32,121 nucleotides of DNA from Fusobacterium sp. SYSU M8D902 (GTDB lineage: Bacteria; Fusobacteriota; Fusobacteriia; Fusobacteriales; Fusobacteriaceae): positions 1-32,121 of the forward strand of contig NZ_JBEFNA010000023.1 in the NCBI RefSeq assembly GCF_040199715.1, read 5' to 3'. Under the pieces are notes generated by a model. The model worked only from the letters and a program-made list of their open reading frames with translations, ran no database searches and was not told where the DNA came from. Positions 31,733 to 32,121 of this stretch are shown piece after piece. Both the position numbers and the translations under genes were made by a program. Every line of letters begins with the position of its first letter. Within the stretch, counting starts at the first letter, position 1.

Positions 31733-32121
31733 ATGTCTTTATTACCTAAAGAACTTATTAAAGAAATTGTTAAAAAAGGAAATTTTAAGTCTGCTACTGA
31801 TATTCAAGAAGCTCTTAAAGATCTAATGAAAGAATTTATCCAAGAATCACTTGAAGCAGAATTAGATACTCAGTTAGGATATGAAAAATATAGTAAAAAA
31901 GAAGATTGTGAGAACTCTAGAAATGGATATTCTAAAAAGAAAGTTAAATCTTCTTTTGGAGAAATAGAACTTGATATCCCACGCGACAGAAATAGTGAAT
32001 TTGAACCTAAAATCGTTCCAAAATATTCGCGGGATATTTCTAACCTAGAAGAAAAAGTTATTTCTATGTATGGATTAGGTATGTCTACAAGAGATATTAA
32101 TAAACATGTCCAAGAAATTTA
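31733..32121 (+). CDS. IS256-family (Mutator-type) transposase, 3' end outside window
   Basis: 129 complete codons are visible from an ATG preceded by GGGAGG 8 bases upstream, and the frame is still open at the window edge. The N-terminal signature of IS256 transposases is clear: a helical region ending in AELDTQLGYEKY, then NSRNGYSKKKVKSSFGEIE, LDIPRDRNSEFEPKIVPKYS and LEEKVISMYGLGMSTRDI. The catalytic DDE residues would be beyond the edge. Codons CGC, TCG and CGG appear here and are rare in the flanking genes, fitting a mobile origin. Confidence 0.92.
   Translation, partial: MSLLPKELIKEIVKKGNFKSATDIQEALKDLMKEFIQESLEAELDTQLGYEKYSKKEDCENSRNGYSKKKVKSSFGEIELDIPRDRNSEFEPKIVPKYSRDISNLEEKVISMYGLGMSTRDINKHVQEI

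Larger units (their letters stand above)
31641..32121 (+). mobile_element. left end of an IS256-family insertion sequence (truncated by window edge)
   Basis: The terminus is placed around GATAGTATAAAAAATTTTGTG (31641-31661), which resembles IS256-family terminal inverted repeats of the type G-A-x-x-GTATAAA-x-TTTGTGTAAA. The other terminus and target duplication lie beyond the window, so the exact first base is uncertain by several bases. The element carries its own promoter and transposase and inserted directly after chbB. Confidence 0.65.

Overview
The window is AT-rich, bacterial and densely coding. Its codon use strongly favours A/T-ending codons and AGA for arginine. Most genes have strong GGAGG-type ribosome binding sites, and many promoters are TTGACA/TATAAT-like or extended -10. 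Together with the gene content (PTS sugar uptake, anaerobic-type uroporphyrinogen/siroheme genes, SpoVG, RqcP and a Rep_3-like protein), this points to Fusobacterium, probably the F. mortiferum/varium/ulcerans group. That genus call is inferred from gene content and style, not from a marker gene.

Layout. At 1-137 a strong leftward promoter and a hairpin leader probably belong to a stable-RNA operon lying mostly outside the window. At 243-2777 an M20D amidohydrolase is overlapped by a DUF3100-type membrane protein, which is overlapped in turn by a second small membrane protein. At 2841-4226 (minus) lies an M18 aminopeptidase. At 4428-5388 a preQ1-I riboswitch with its terminator precedes a YhhQ-family queuosine-precursor transporter. 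At 5413-6976 (minus) a lipoprotein amidohydrolase of the MTA/SAH-deaminase type sits behind a very clear guanine-type purine riboswitch. At 7011-8204 (minus) is a CofE-like ligase-family protein. At 8357-10754 (minus) are the glycolytic genes gap and pgk, and at 10871-11740 (minus) an RluA-family pseudouridine synthase.

At 11941-18053 (plus) a tight six-gene operon, hemA-hemC-cobA/hemD-hemB-hemL-precorrin-2 dehydrogenase, runs from glutamyl-tRNA to uroporphyrinogen III and on to precorrin-2 and sirohydrochlorin. It contains no gene for the later steps of protoheme synthesis, so siroheme or cobalamin is the likely product. At 18125-23351 (minus) is a housekeeping run, mfd-mazG-rqcP-ispE-spoVG, that recalls the spoVG-mfd-yabN-yabO neighbourhood of Bacillus.

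At 23352-26641 (plus) a 458-nt upstream region with a perfect 30-bp palindrome and tandem 18-bp repeats precedes a CoA-disulfide-reductase-like flavoprotein and a cystine-type DAACS symporter, a likely thiol/disulfide cassette. At 26647-27747 (minus) is a Rep_3-like plasmid-initiator homologue with two exact 16-bp repeats and a palindrome around its own promoter. At 27880-31625 (plus) a chitobiose/cellobiose operon (PTS IIC, ChbG-type deacetylase, GH4 phospho-glucosidase, PTS IIB) runs up to the left end of an IS256-family element, which continues past the window edge. No EIIA gene is present before the insertion sequence.

The most noteworthy items are the guanine riboswitch controlling a predicted exported lipoprotein deaminase, and the solitary Rep_3-like gene with iteron-like sites.
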